Shown here one piece after another: positions 43,692 through 52,220 of a DNA stretch of 64,000 nucleotides. Position 1 is the stretch's first letter. Every line of letters begins with the position of its first letter. A model generated the notes under the pieces. That model saw only the letters and a list, made by a program, of their open reading frames with translations. It was not told the origin of the DNA and made no database searches. Source of the stretch: Nitratireductor basaltis (lineage in GTDB: Bacteria; Pseudomonadota; Alphaproteobacteria; Rhizobiales; Rhizobiaceae); assembly GCF_000733725.1 (NCBI RefSeq), contig NZ_JMQM01000002.1:620001-684000 (forward strand), read 5' to 3'. Both the position numbers and the translations under genes were made by a program.

Positions 43692-45290
43692 ATGAATCGA
43701 CGTTCTCTGCTTTTGAACGGCTGCGCGGCAGTGCTGGCCAGCCATACTGTCTTCGCGGCGTCCAGCGCATCGGCGCAGAGTGCGCCGGAGCCTGTTGGCG
43801 CGTCGGAGGCACCAGCCGGCAACCCGTTCTCTTTCGACCGGCTGACGGCCATGATGAAGGAGCGGGCAGCCAAGGCATATGAAGCCGCAGAAGCGACCCT
43901 TCCTGACGCGATTGCCGAGCTGAACTACGACCAGCATCGGGCCATCCGCTTCCGGCCGGATGAGGCAGTTTGGGCCGGCGAAGCTCCCTTCGAACTCCAG
44001 GCATTTCACCCCGGCTGGCTCTTCAAGGAGCCGGTGAAGATCCATGTCGTCGAAGATGGGGTGGAAGAGGTGCTTGGCTTCGACAGCCATCACTTTGAAT
44101 ACAACAAGCCACTCGAGGCGAGCGACTTCGAGGGGCTGAAGCTGCCGGGTGTTGCGGGTTTCCGCCTGCACTACCCGCTCAATTCGCCGGATGTGATGGA
44201 TGAGCTTGTCGCCTTTCTCGGCGCCAGCTATTTCCGCGGACTTGGACGCGGCAATTTCTACGGCCTTTCCGCGCGTGGACTTGCGGTGAACACGGCCACT
44301 TCGGAAGGGGAAGAGTTCCCGCGGTTCAGCGAGTTCTGGATCGAGAAGCCCAAGCGCCAGAGCAAGTCCGTGACGGTGTATGCCGCACTCGACAGCCAGA
44401 GCGTTACCGGCGCCTACCGGTTCGTCATCACGCCGGGTGCACGCACGCAGATGGACGTGACCGCACGCCTGTTCATCCGAGAGGACATCAAGCGGCTGGG
44501 CATTGCGCCCATGACTTCAATGTTCCTCTTCGCGGAGAACAATGACAGTTCGTTCGATGATTTCCGTCCGCAGGTCCATGACAGCGACGGGCTGAAGATC
44601 GTTCGTGCCAGCGGCGAGGAGCTTTGGCGGAACCTGAACAATCCGCGCAAGCTTGCGACCTCGTTCTTCTCTGAAACCAGTCCGAAGGCATTCGGCCTCT
44701 ACCAGCGCGACCGCAATTTCCAGAACTATCAGGATGCCGGTGCCGGTTACGAGCGTCGTCCCTCGCTGCTGGTGGAGCCTGAGGGTGACTGGGGCAAGGG
44801 CTGGATCAATCTGGTCGAGATCCCGACCGATCTCGAGGTGAATGACAATATCGTCGCCTTCTGGGTGCCGGAGGGCGAGGTGAAGGCCGGACAGGAACTG
44901 GAATTTGCCTATCGCCTTTCATGGGGCGATCTGCCGGAGCCAGGGAAGAAGCTTGGCCGTGTCGTTGCGCTTCGCACCGGTGAGGGCGGCGTGTCCGGGG
45001 TCAAGAACGAAGAAGGTTTGCGAAAATTCGTGATCGACTTCGATGGGGAGGTTCTGCGGAACCTTTCGTCGGATGATGAGGTTCTAGCGCAGATATCGGT
45101 CAGCAACGCCGAGATCACCCATAGCGGTGTGTCGCGCGTTGAAGCAAATGGCGTCTGGCGCCTCGTGATTGATCTTCTGCCGGAAGGCGACAAGCCCGTC
45201 GAGATGAAAGCGCATCTGGCCATCGAAGATGAGGCCGTGACTGAAACCTGGCTGTATCAGTGGAGAAATGGTGATGACCGCAGATCGTAA
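43692..45290 (+). CDS. opgG: Periplasmic glucan biosynthesis protein OpgG/OpgD
   Basis: The 532-residue MdoG-family protein acts in the periplasm on the backbone of osmoregulated glucans made by OpgH. The N-terminus MNRRSLLLNGCAAVL has a twin-arginine-like motif, as in OpgD, and likely cleavage after ASAQS. Family landmarks include LNYDQHRAIRFRPDEAVW and FRLHYPLN. The start is uncertain (43674 and 43608 are further ATGs), and no candidate has a strong ribosome site. First gene of opgG-small ORF-opgH-opgC. Confidence 0.9.
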   Translation: MNRRSLLLNGCAAVLASHTVFAASSASAQSAPEPVGASEAPAGNPFSFDRLTAMMKERAAKAYEAAEATLPDAIAELNYDQHRAIRFRPDEAVWAGEAPFELQAFHPGWLFKEPVKIHVVEDGVEEVLGFDSHHFEYNKPLEASDFEGLKLPGVAGFRLHYPLNSPDVMDELVAFLGASYFRGLGRGNFYGLSARGLAVNTATSEGEEFPRFSEFWIEKPKRQSKSVTVYAALDSQSVTGAYRFVITPGARTQMDVTARLFIREDIKRLGIAPMTSMFLFAENNDSSFDDFRPQVHDSDGLKIVRASGEELWRNLNNPRKLATSFFSETSPKAFGLYQRDRNFQNYQDAGAGYERRPSLLVEPEGDWGKGWINLVEIPTDLEVNDNIVAFWVPEGEVKAGQELEFAYRLSWGDLPEPGKKLGRVVALRTGEGGVSGVKNEEGLRKFVIDFDGEVLRNLSSDDEVLAQISVSNAEITHSGVSRVEANGVWRLVIDLLPEGDKPVEMKAHLAIEDEAVTETWLYQWRNGDDRRS

Positions 45291-45417
45291 GACCCGTGGC
45301 GACCACGCCTTGGACCTTCCCGTTGCGCCCCTGGCCATGCCCGAGCAGGTGCTGGTGCGCCAGCGTCGGCGCAGCATTTTCTCTCACCCGCGTCTTGCCT
45401 GGCTTGCCTGGCGCTGA
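45274..45417 (+). CDS. 47-residue mini-gene resembling the detached N-terminus of OpgH
   Basis: Starts at ATG 45274 inside the end of opgG, with GGAG 8 bases before it. The product contains PVAPLAMPEQVLVRQRRRS and ends HPRLAWLAWR. The LAMPEQ-type motif followed by basic residues is what I recall at the cytoplasmic N-terminus of full-length OpgH proteins. opgH proper begins 40 bases later in another frame, after an in-frame TGA at 45434. So this looks like a separate gene for the missing N-terminal segment, or a remnant after a frame break. Confidence 0.6.
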   Translation: MTADRKTRGDHALDLPVAPLAMPEQVLVRQRRRSIFSHPRLAWLAWR

Positions 45418-45427
45418 CGCAAATAAA

Positions 45428-45446
45428 GCCCGGTGAAGAACCGGGC
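45428..45446 (+). other. Stem-loop between the mini-gene and opgH
   Basis: GCCCGGT (45428-45434) and ACCGGGC (45440-45446) form a perfect 7-bp stem with loop GAAGA, ending 11 bases before the opgH ATG. No T-run follows. It could modulate opgH translation or stabilise the transcript between opgG and opgH. Confidence 0.5.
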
Positions 45447-45457
45447 AGATTGACAAG

Positions 45458-47266
45458 ATGACCCCAATTCGCCGCACTATCTCGCTTCTTTTCGCGCTGG
45501 TGACATCCGTTGCGGCCAGTCTTCTGGCGGGTGACTATTATTTTGCCGACGGCGTTCAGTGGATCGACCTGCTGCGCATCGGTTTGCTCGCGCTAAGCAC
45601 TGCCTGGCTCGCATGGGGCGCTTCGATCGCCTTCAACGGGCTTTCGGCAAATCCCCGGACCGACATCCCCTCCAGTCTGCCACGCGAGCATGTGCGCACG
45701 GCAATCCTTGTGCCGGTCTACAACGAAGATCCGGTGAAAACCTTCAGCCATGTCGCTGCGATGGCGAAAAGCCTGCAGAAGCTCGGTGCACTCGGAGGCT
45801 TCGATTTCGCAGTTCTGTCCGACACGCGCGACGACACGATCGCCAATCAGGAGCGCTTCTGGTTGGAGCGTCTCCGGGGTGAAGTGCCGCAGGCGAAGAT
45901 CTTCTACCGGCGCCGCGAGAGCAATCCGGGCAAGAAGGCTGGCAATATCGCCGACTTCATCACCCGGTCCGGCGCGCTTTACGAGTATCTTGTGATCCTT
46001 GATGCCGACAGCCTCATGGAAGGGGCCACGCTGGTCGAGATGGTGCGGCGCATGGAGGCGGAGCCGCAGCTGGGACTGCTGCAAACACTGCCGAAAATCA
46101 TGCATTCACGCTCATTCTTCGGGCGCGCAATCGAATTCTCCGCTTCCTATTATTCTCCCGTCTATGCGCGCGGTCTTTCCGTGCTGCAGGGGGACGAGGG
46201 GCCGTTCTGGGGCCATAATGCCATCACCCGGACGCGTGCCTTTGCGCAGAGTTGCGGATTGCCGGAATTGCCCGGCAAGCCCCCCTTTGGCGGGCACATA
46301 CTCAGCCATGATTACGTCGAGGCAGCGCTCCTTGCACGCAGCGGCTGGAAGGTGCGGGTGGATCCGGATCTTTCCGGCTCCTTCGAAGAAGGCCCGGACA
46401 ATGTTATGGATTTCGCCAAGCGCGATCGCAGGTGGTGCCAGGGAAACCTGCAGCACGGACGCCTTGTTGCTGCTCCGGGCCTCAAATGGTGGAGCCGTTT
46501 CGTCTTCCTGCAGGGCATCATGGCCTATGTGGCGGCACCGCTTTGGGCGCTCTTTCTCGCAGCAAGCATCGTGGCGCCCGCGCTATCCGTCGTGCCGGAC
46601 TACTTCCCCGAACCCGGTCATCTTCCGGTCTTCCCTCATGTGGAGCAGGCGGTCGCGATTGCGCTCCTGACCGGCGTCTTTGGTCTCCTGATCGGTCCGA
46701 AACTGATGGTTGTCCTTGATGGCGTGGCCACGCGCAGAAACCACGAATTCGGTGGCAGTCTGCGCACGGCATTGAGTGTGGCGGTGGAAATCGTCTGCAC
46801 AAGCCTGCTCGCGCCCGTCATGATGCTGTTCCAGACGCGCGCCGTTCTGCAGGTTCTGTCGGGAGCCGACGGCGGCTGGCCTTCGGCTGATCGCGAGGCT
46901 GGGCGCGTGAGCCTTCAGGAAGCCTGGACGGGAAGCTGGTGGATTGTCGTGATCGGTCTGATGACCATTGGCGCGACCTATCGCCTTGCGCCCGATTACC
47001 TCATCTGGGTGCTGCTCGTTGCAGGGCCGCAGGTTTTCGCTCCGCTGCTGATTGCCGCCACGTCTCACGCGCCTGCCGGCTGGATGAACAGGATCGGCCT
47101 TTTCGAGCCCTCGCGCGAGCGGGTGCAGGCCGGCGTGATACATGATCAGGAACAGGTTTTGAGCCGCTGGCGCAACATGAGTGACGTTGCGTCGACCAAG
47201 GCGCCATCGCCACTAGGTGTGGCCATATCCGCCGAGAAGGCCATACGCGAGAGGAGCGGGGCATGA
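45458..47266 (+). CDS. opgH: Glucan biosynthesis glucosyltransferase OpgH
   Basis: Inner-membrane glycosyltransferase family 2 enzyme polymerising UDP-glucose into the backbone of osmoregulated periplasmic glucans. The 602-residue product has two N-terminal transmembrane helices, the GT2 domain with VPVYNED, LDADS and the acceptor motif DRRWCQGN, then several C-terminal transmembrane helices. The N-terminal cytoplasmic extension usual in OpgH is missing and may be encoded by the preceding mini-gene. Overlaps opgC by 4 bases. Confidence 0.94.
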   Translation: MTPIRRTISLLFALVTSVAASLLAGDYYFADGVQWIDLLRIGLLALSTAWLAWGASIAFNGLSANPRTDIPSSLPREHVRTAILVPVYNEDPVKTFSHVAAMAKSLQKLGALGGFDFAVLSDTRDDTIANQERFWLERLRGEVPQAKIFYRRRESNPGKKAGNIADFITRSGALYEYLVILDADSLMEGATLVEMVRRMEAEPQLGLLQTLPKIMHSRSFFGRAIEFSASYYSPVYARGLSVLQGDEGPFWGHNAITRTRAFAQSCGLPELPGKPPFGGHILSHDYVEAALLARSGWKVRVDPDLSGSFEEGPDNVMDFAKRDRRWCQGNLQHGRLVAAPGLKWWSRFVFLQGIMAYVAAPLWALFLAASIVAPALSVVPDYFPEPGHLPVFPHVEQAVAIALLTGVFGLLIGPKLMVVLDGVATRRNHEFGGSLRTALSVAVEIVCTSLLAPVMMLFQTRAVLQVLSGADGGWPSADREAGRVSLQEAWTGSWWIVVIGLMTIGATYRLAPDYLIWVLLVAGPQVFAPLLIAATSHAPAGWMNRIGLFEPSRERVQAGVIHDQEQVLSRWRNMSDVASTKAPSPLGVAISAEKAIRERSGA

Positions 47267-48444
47267 GTGGTCCCATCATAGCCGGCAGCGGCGGCCGTGA
47301 TTTGCGCCTCGACGTGTTTCGTGGTCTGGCCCTGATCACGATCTTCATCAACCACGTGCCGGGTAATTTTTACGAGCACTTTACCTCGCGCAATTTCGGG
47401 TTTTCCGATGCCGCGGAAGGGTTCGTGCTGATGTCGGGGATTGCGGTCGGGCTTGCCTATTCCCGGGGCTTCATGCGCGGTGCCATCGGTGACGGGGTGC
47501 TGCGAGTGTGGCGGCGGGCGGGAACGCTCTATGTGACGCATCTCGTGACATCCGTCATCGCCATCGGGATCATTGCTGCCGGTTTCCTGTTCCTCGATGC
47601 GCATGAGATGGTCAAGCGCGTGAACTTCACGCGGCTTCTGGACCAGCCTCTGGAAGCCATGATCGGGCTGCCGACACTCGGCCACCAGATCGGCTATTTC
47701 AACATATTGCCACTCTATTTCGTGCTGCTCATCCTGTCGCCGATCTACATCATGGTTGGGTTGAGGAGCCGACTGGCCATGATCGGCATGGCTGTCGTCA
47801 TCTGGCTTGCTGCCGGACATTTCCGGTTGAACCTCCCGAACTATCCCAATCCCGGCGGCTGGTTCTTCAATCCGTTTTCCTGGCAGCTCGTTTATGCCTT
47901 CGGCATTGCAGGCGGGCTGGGGATGATCAAGGGTGAGGCATTCGTGCCCTACCGGCGCTGGCTCTTCTGGCTGGCCGCGGGCTTTCTCGCCTTCTCGCTT
48001 GTCTGGATGAAGTTGCGCATGGGGGGGCTGCCGGGGCGGTCGTTCCTGCCTTACTACGTTGCGGGCTTCGACAAGACCTATGAGTCGCTGCCCCGACTGC
48101 TGCATGTGCTGGCCTTGGCCTATGTCGTGACAAACCTGCCGACAGTGACACGGCTGATGTCCTCGTCCATGTTCCAACCTGTCGCATTGATGGGGCAGAA
48201 CGGACTTGCGGTCTTCGCGACGGGATCGGTGCTTGCAATGGGACTGCAGGTCGTCCGGGTCGGGATGGAGACGAACATCGCACAGGATGGTGCGCTGCTA
48301 CTGGCCGGGCTGCTTGTGCAGTATCTTGTCGCGGCGGGTTTGTCGGCGATCTCCGACAAGGGTAAGAAGCGGCGTGATGCCGCTTCGCATGCGGCATTGC
48401 GCGATGCGAAGGAGCCGGGCAAGCAGCCGCTCGCTCCGGCCTGA
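47263..48444 (+). CDS. opgC: OpgC-domain membrane acyltransferase
   Basis: 393 residues with about ten transmembrane helices and the OpgC signature near the start (RDLRLDVFRGLALITIFINH). OpgC proteins add succinyl or acyl groups to periplasmic glucans, giving them negative charge. It overlaps opgH by 4 bases and closes the operon. It is convergent with lysA, 4 bases apart. Confidence 0.92.
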   Translation: MSGPIIAGSGGRDLRLDVFRGLALITIFINHVPGNFYEHFTSRNFGFSDAAEGFVLMSGIAVGLAYSRGFMRGAIGDGVLRVWRRAGTLYVTHLVTSVIAIGIIAAGFLFLDAHEMVKRVNFTRLLDQPLEAMIGLPTLGHQIGYFNILPLYFVLLILSPIYIMVGLRSRLAMIGMAVVIWLAAGHFRLNLPNYPNPGGWFFNPFSWQLVYAFGIAGGLGMIKGEAFVPYRRWLFWLAAGFLAFSLVWMKLRMGGLPGRSFLPYYVAGFDKTYESLPRLLHVLALAYVVTNLPTVTRLMSSSMFQPVALMGQNGLAVFATGSVLAMGLQVVRVGMETNIAQDGALLLAGLLVQYLVAAGLSAISDKGKKRRDAASHAALRDAKEPGKQPLAPA

Positions 48445-48448
48445 TCGG

Positions 48449-49714
48449 CTAAAACCAGTCCGGCAGCGAATCGAGAGCGATCAGATCATCATAGGTGAGA
48501 CGCGGCCGGATCACGTGGAAACGGTCGCCCTTCACCAGCACCTCTGGCACGAGCAGGCGCGAATTATATGTGCCTGATTGCACGGCTCCGTAGGCCCCAG
48601 CCGAGCCGACAGCCACGAGGTCACCTGCCTTCAGCGCCGGCAGATCGCGATCCTGAGCAAGAAAATCGCCGGTTTCGCAGACGGGGCCGACAATGTCGGC
48701 CTTCAGCCGCTTGCCGCCTGCCGCCGCTTCGCGGACAGGGCGAATGCCGTGATAGGCCTCATAGAGCGTCGGACGTATGAGGTCATTCATCGCAGCGTCC
48801 ACGATGACGAAGTTCTTCCCGTCGCCGTGCTTCACATAGATGACTTCGCTGACCAGAATGCCTGCATTGGCCGCAATGAGACGGCCCGGCTCGAAGATGA
48901 CCTTCAGTCCGAGACGTCGCATGTGGCGATGCACGACTTCCGCATAGGCTGCGGGCAGGGGCGGAGGCTGATTGTCCTCATGATAGGGCACGCCCAGACC
49001 GCCACCCAGATCGACATGCTCGATCTCGTGGCCGTCCTGACGCAAGGTTTCGGTGAGTTCGGTCAGCAGCGCAAAGGCATCATCGAAAGGCTGCAGCTCG
49101 GTGATCTGGCTGCCGATATGCATGTCGATGCCGGTTACCTTCAGGCCGGGCAGTTCGGCGGCACGCGCATAGGCCGCACGAGCATCCTTCCATGGAATGC
49201 CGAACTTGTTTTCCGACTTGCCGGTCGAGATCTTCTTGTGGGTCTTCGCATCGACGTCAGGATTGATGCGCAGCGAAACCGGCGCCTCTTTTCCCAGCGC
49301 AACCGCACGGGTCGACAGAACCTCCAGTTCAGGCAGCGATTCGACATTGAAGCAGAGGATGCCTGCTTCCAATGCGAAGTCGATCTCGCGGATGGTCTTG
49401 CCGACGCCTGAAAACAGGATCTTCTCAGCCGGTATGCCTGCCTTCAGCGCACGGCGCAGTTCGCCTTCGGAGACGACGTCGGCGCCTGAACCGAGGGCGG
49501 CCAGCGTCTTGAGAACGGCCTGGTTTGAATTTGCCTTCATCGCGTAGCAGACGAGCGAGTCCAGTCCGGCAAGCGCGTCCTTGAAGACGGTGTAGTGTCG
49601 CGTCAGGGTAGCCGTGGAGTAGCAGTAGAACGGAGTGCCGACAGCCTCAGCAATCTGCGGTACGGAAACGTCTTCGGCATGGAGGATGCCGTCACGATAC
49701 TCGAAATGGTTCAC
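48449..49714 (-). CDS. lysA: Diaminopimelate decarboxylase
   Basis: Last step of lysine synthesis: meso-diaminopimelate to lysine. The 421-residue group IV PLP decarboxylase has the PLP lysine in CYAMKANSNQAVL, HIGSQI and GGGLGVPYHEDNQPP for phosphate binding, and the C-terminal CETGDFLAQDR catalytic Cys region. It lies 13 bases downstream of the lptM-like lipoprotein gene on the same strand, the usual rhizobial order. Confidence 0.96.
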   Translation of the reverse strand: MNHFEYRDGILHAEDVSVPQIAEAVGTPFYCYSTATLTRHYTVFKDALAGLDSLVCYAMKANSNQAVLKTLAALGSGADVVSEGELRRALKAGIPAEKILFSGVGKTIREIDFALEAGILCFNVESLPELEVLSTRAVALGKEAPVSLRINPDVDAKTHKKISTGKSENKFGIPWKDARAAYARAAELPGLKVTGIDMHIGSQITELQPFDDAFALLTELTETLRQDGHEIEHVDLGGGLGVPYHEDNQPPPLPAAYAEVVHRHMRRLGLKVIFEPGRLIAANAGILVSEVIYVKHGDGKNFVIVDAAMNDLIRPTLYEAYHGIRPVREAAAGGKRLKADIVGPVCETGDFLAQDRDLPALKAGDLVAVGSAGAYGAVQSGTYNSRLLVPEVLVKGDRFHVIRPRLTYDDLIALDSLPDWF

Positions 49715-49727
49715 TGGACTTTGGCTT

Positions 49728-49931
49728 TCAGATCAGGCTGTCGAGTATGAAGGGGCGGTCTTCGACCGGCTTGGCCGGTTCTGCTGGCACCGGCTCGTCA
49801 TTTCGCTCTGCTTCCTTGCGCGCTTCCACAGCGGCTTCATAGGGCGTGTCAAGCGGTGCCTTGCGACCGCATGCGCTGAAAGCGGAGGCCACAAGAAAAG
49901 CGAGAAGCAGGGCAGAGGCGCGAGCCAGCAT
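49728..49931 (-). CDS. lptM: LptM-like small lipoprotein
   Basis: 67 residues with a signal peptide and lipobox at SAC (Cys21), followed by GRKAPLDTP, the conserved LptM/YifL motif. LptM assists disulphide maturation of the LPS translocon LptD in enterobacteria. The C-terminal part is charged and probably disordered. It lies between argH and lysA, as in many proteobacteria. A longer reading upstream would lose the signal-peptide start. Confidence 0.85.
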   Translation of the reverse strand: MLARASALLLAFLVASAFSACGRKAPLDTPYEAAVEARKEAERNDEPVPAEPAKPVEDRPFILDSLI

Positions 49932-50004
49932 GGATGGTGATCCCTTCAGATGCGTGTGGTGTTCATAGCACCGGTGAGTGCGGGCGCAAAGTCGCGCCCT
50001 TTGC

Positions 50005-51411
50005 TCAAACGTCCCGAGACAGGCGGTCTTTCCAGTAGGCGACCTGTTCGCGCACGCGTTCGGGGGCGGTGCCACCAAAGGAGGTGCGGCTTGCGACCGA
50101 TTTCTCAACCGTCAGCACCGAATAGACATCGTCGGTAATGGCTGGGTTGATTTCCTTCAGGTCATCAAGCGGAAGATCGCCAAGCTGCGCCTTGCGCTCC
50201 TCCGCCAGGGCGACGGCACGTCCGGTGACGTGATGCGCTTCGCGGAAGGGCAGGCCCGCTTCACGGACCAGCCAGTCGGCCAGGTCGGTCGCGGTGGAGT
50301 AGCCGCTGCCTGCCGCTGCAGCCATAGCGTCGGCATTCACCTGCAGATCGCCGATCATGCCGGTCATTGCCGCAAGCATGAGGTCCAGCGTTTCAGCTGC
50401 GTCGAACACGCTTTCCTTGTCTTCCTGCATGTCCTTGGAATAGGCGAGCGGCAGGCCTTTCATGACCGTCAACAGCCCGATCAGATTGCCGTTGATGCGG
50501 CCCGTCTTCGCGCGGATCAACTCGGCAGCGTCCGGGTTCTTCTTTTGCGGCATGATGGAAGAGCCGGTGGAGAAGGAGTCCGACAGGCGGATAAAGCCGA
50601 ATTGCGGTGTGGACCAGATGACGATTTCTTCCGCCAGGCGCGACAGATGCATGCCGCAGATCGACGCCACCGACATGAATTCCAGCGCGAAATCACGGTC
50701 CGACACGGTGTCAATCGAGTTTCGGGTTGGCTCGCGGAAACCGAGCGCTTCTGCCGTCATGTGGCGGTCGATGGGGAAACCCGTTCCTGCGAGTGCGGCG
50801 GTGCCGAGCGGGCATTCGTCGATGCGCTCAAGTGCATCGCGCACGCGGCTGCGGTCGCGGCCGAACATCTCGACATAAGCCATCAGATGATGGCCGAAGG
50901 TGACGGGCTGGGCGGTCTGAAGATGCGTGAAGCCGGGCATGACGGTGTCGGCGTGTTCTTCCGCACGCTTCAGGAACGCGCTCAGCAGGCCGGTGAGAGC
51001 CTCTTCCACGCGCTGCAGTTCTTCCTTCACCCAAAGGCGGAAATCGGTGGCCACCTGGTCGTTGCGCGAGCGCGCGGTATGGAGGCGACCGGCCGCCGGG
51101 CCAATCAGTTCGGCAAGGCGCGCTTCGACATTCATGTGGATGTCTTCCAGGCGCGTGGAGAACTCGAAGGTTCCGTCCTCGATCTCGGCGAGAATCGTGT
51201 TCAAGCCTTCGTGAATTTGTTTGACGTCCTCAGCCGAAATGATGCCCGCTTTGGCAAGCATGGCTGAATGAGCGATGCTGCCACGGATGTCCTGTGCGTA
51301 GAGCTTCTTGTCGAATGAGATGGATGCGTTGATCGCTTCCATGACCGCATCCGGCCCTGAGGCAAAACGCCCTCCCCACATGCGGTTGCTGCTTTTGTCT
51401 TGCGTCATCAT
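50005..51411 (-). CDS. argH: Argininosuccinate lyase
   Basis: Last step of arginine synthesis, cleaving argininosuccinate to arginine and fumarate. The 468-residue protein has the N-terminal [11 protein letters not shown], the [16 protein letters not shown] segment and the fumarase-family signature [13 protein letters not shown] chose ATG 51411; the ATG at 51408 is equally possible, and neither has a clear ribosome site. It is divergent from tlpA with only 23 bases between start codons. Confidence 0.95.
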   Translation of the reverse strand: MMTQDKSSNRMWGGRFASGPDAVMEAINASISFDKKLYAQDIRGSIAHSAMLAKAGIISAEDVKQIHEGLNTILAEIEDGTFEFSTRLEDIHMNVEARLAELIGPAAGRLHTARSRNDQVATDFRLWVKEELQRVEEALTGLLSAFLKRAEEHADTVMPGFTHLQTAQPVTFGHHLMAYVEMFGRDRSRVRDALERIDECPLGTAALAGTGFPIDRHMTAEALGFREPTRNSIDTVSDRDFALEFMSVASICGMHLSRLAEEIVIWSTPQFGFIRLSDSFSTGSSIMPQKKNPDAAELIRAKTGRINGNLIGLLTVMKGLPLAYSKDMQEDKESVFDAAETLDLMLAAMTGMIGDLQVNADAMAAAAGSGYSTATDLADWLVREAGLPFREAHHVTGRAVALAEERKAQLGDLPLDDLKEINPAITDDVYSVLTVEKSVASRTSFGGTAPERVREQVAYWKDRLSRDV

Positions 51412-51434
51412 GATAGCCGGATGTTTGGAGTTGA

Positions 51435-52109
51435 ATGAATATGTCGAACACGAAACTGAACTTGCCGGCCATTCGCCTCGTCGTACTCGCCGCACTCGCA
51501 GGCGTCGTGGCCGGGATCATCGCCGTATACGTGATGGGTGAGGCCAATGGCAACCAGTCAGCAGCCAATGGCACAGGTCCAGTCTGTGCCGCAAAGGCTC
51601 CGCGAGCTGCGGGGCTCAAAGAATATGCGGTCGGAGATGTCGCGGCGATGCTGCCCTCGGACACTCCGCAATCGGTTCGCGATCTGACATTCGAGGGCCC
51701 TGCCGGGAAGCAGACTTCGATTGCCGACATGTCGGGAAAGGTGCTTCTGGTCAATCTCTGGGCAACGTGGTGCGCACCCTGCCGCGAGGAAATGCCGGCA
51801 CTTGACGTGTTGCAGAAGGACATGGGGTCGGATCAGTTCGAGGTTGTCGCCATCAGCGTTGATCGCGGCGATATCGACAAGCCCAAGAACTTTCTGGACG
51901 AAATCGGCATCGAGGCGCTGAATTTCTATCGGGACAATTCCATGGGTGTGTTCAATGATCTCAAGCGCAAGGGCATCGGTCTCGGGCTGCCTGTCACCGT
52001 TCTCGTGGACGAGGATGGCTGTGCCATTGCTCAGATGAACGGCCCTGCGGAATGGGCGAGCGAAGACGCAAAGGCGCTTATCCGCCACGCACTCCAGCCA
52101 CCAGAATGA
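51435..52109 (+). CDS. tlpA: Thiol:disulfide interchange protein TlpA
   Basis: 224 residues anchored by one N-terminal helix ([21 protein letters not shown]), with a periplasmic thioredoxin-like domain. The redox motif is WCAPC in [16 protein letters not shown]. TlpA reduces metallochaperones and cytochrome oxidase subunits in the periplasm. GGAG precedes the start. It is divergent from argH. Confidence 0.92.
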   Translation: MNMSNTKLNLPAIRLVVLAALAGVVAGIIAVYVMGEANGNQSAANGTGPVCAAKAPRAAGLKEYAVGDVAAMLPSDTPQSVRDLTFEGPAGKQTSIADMSGKVLLVNLWATWCAPCREEMPALDVLQKDMGSDQFEVVAISVDRGDIDKPKNFLDEIGIEALNFYRDNSMGVFNDLKRKGIGLGLPVTVLVDEDGCAIAQMNGPAEWASEDAKALIRHALQPPE

Positions 52110-52220
52110 GGGCTACGTCTCTTTGATCACTTTCTGGTGGTGGAAGTAGGGGAACCCGTCGCAACCGGCGCCATTGTGTAATAGGCTACCACCGGGGTAG
52201 ACGCAGAAAGGCAGTCTTCT

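Noticed and set aside
43719-43733. Lipobox-like LLNGC in the OpgG N-terminus
   Set aside because: Asn at -2 is unusual for a lipobox, and the twin-arginine-type signal with a later cleavage site explains the N-terminus better.
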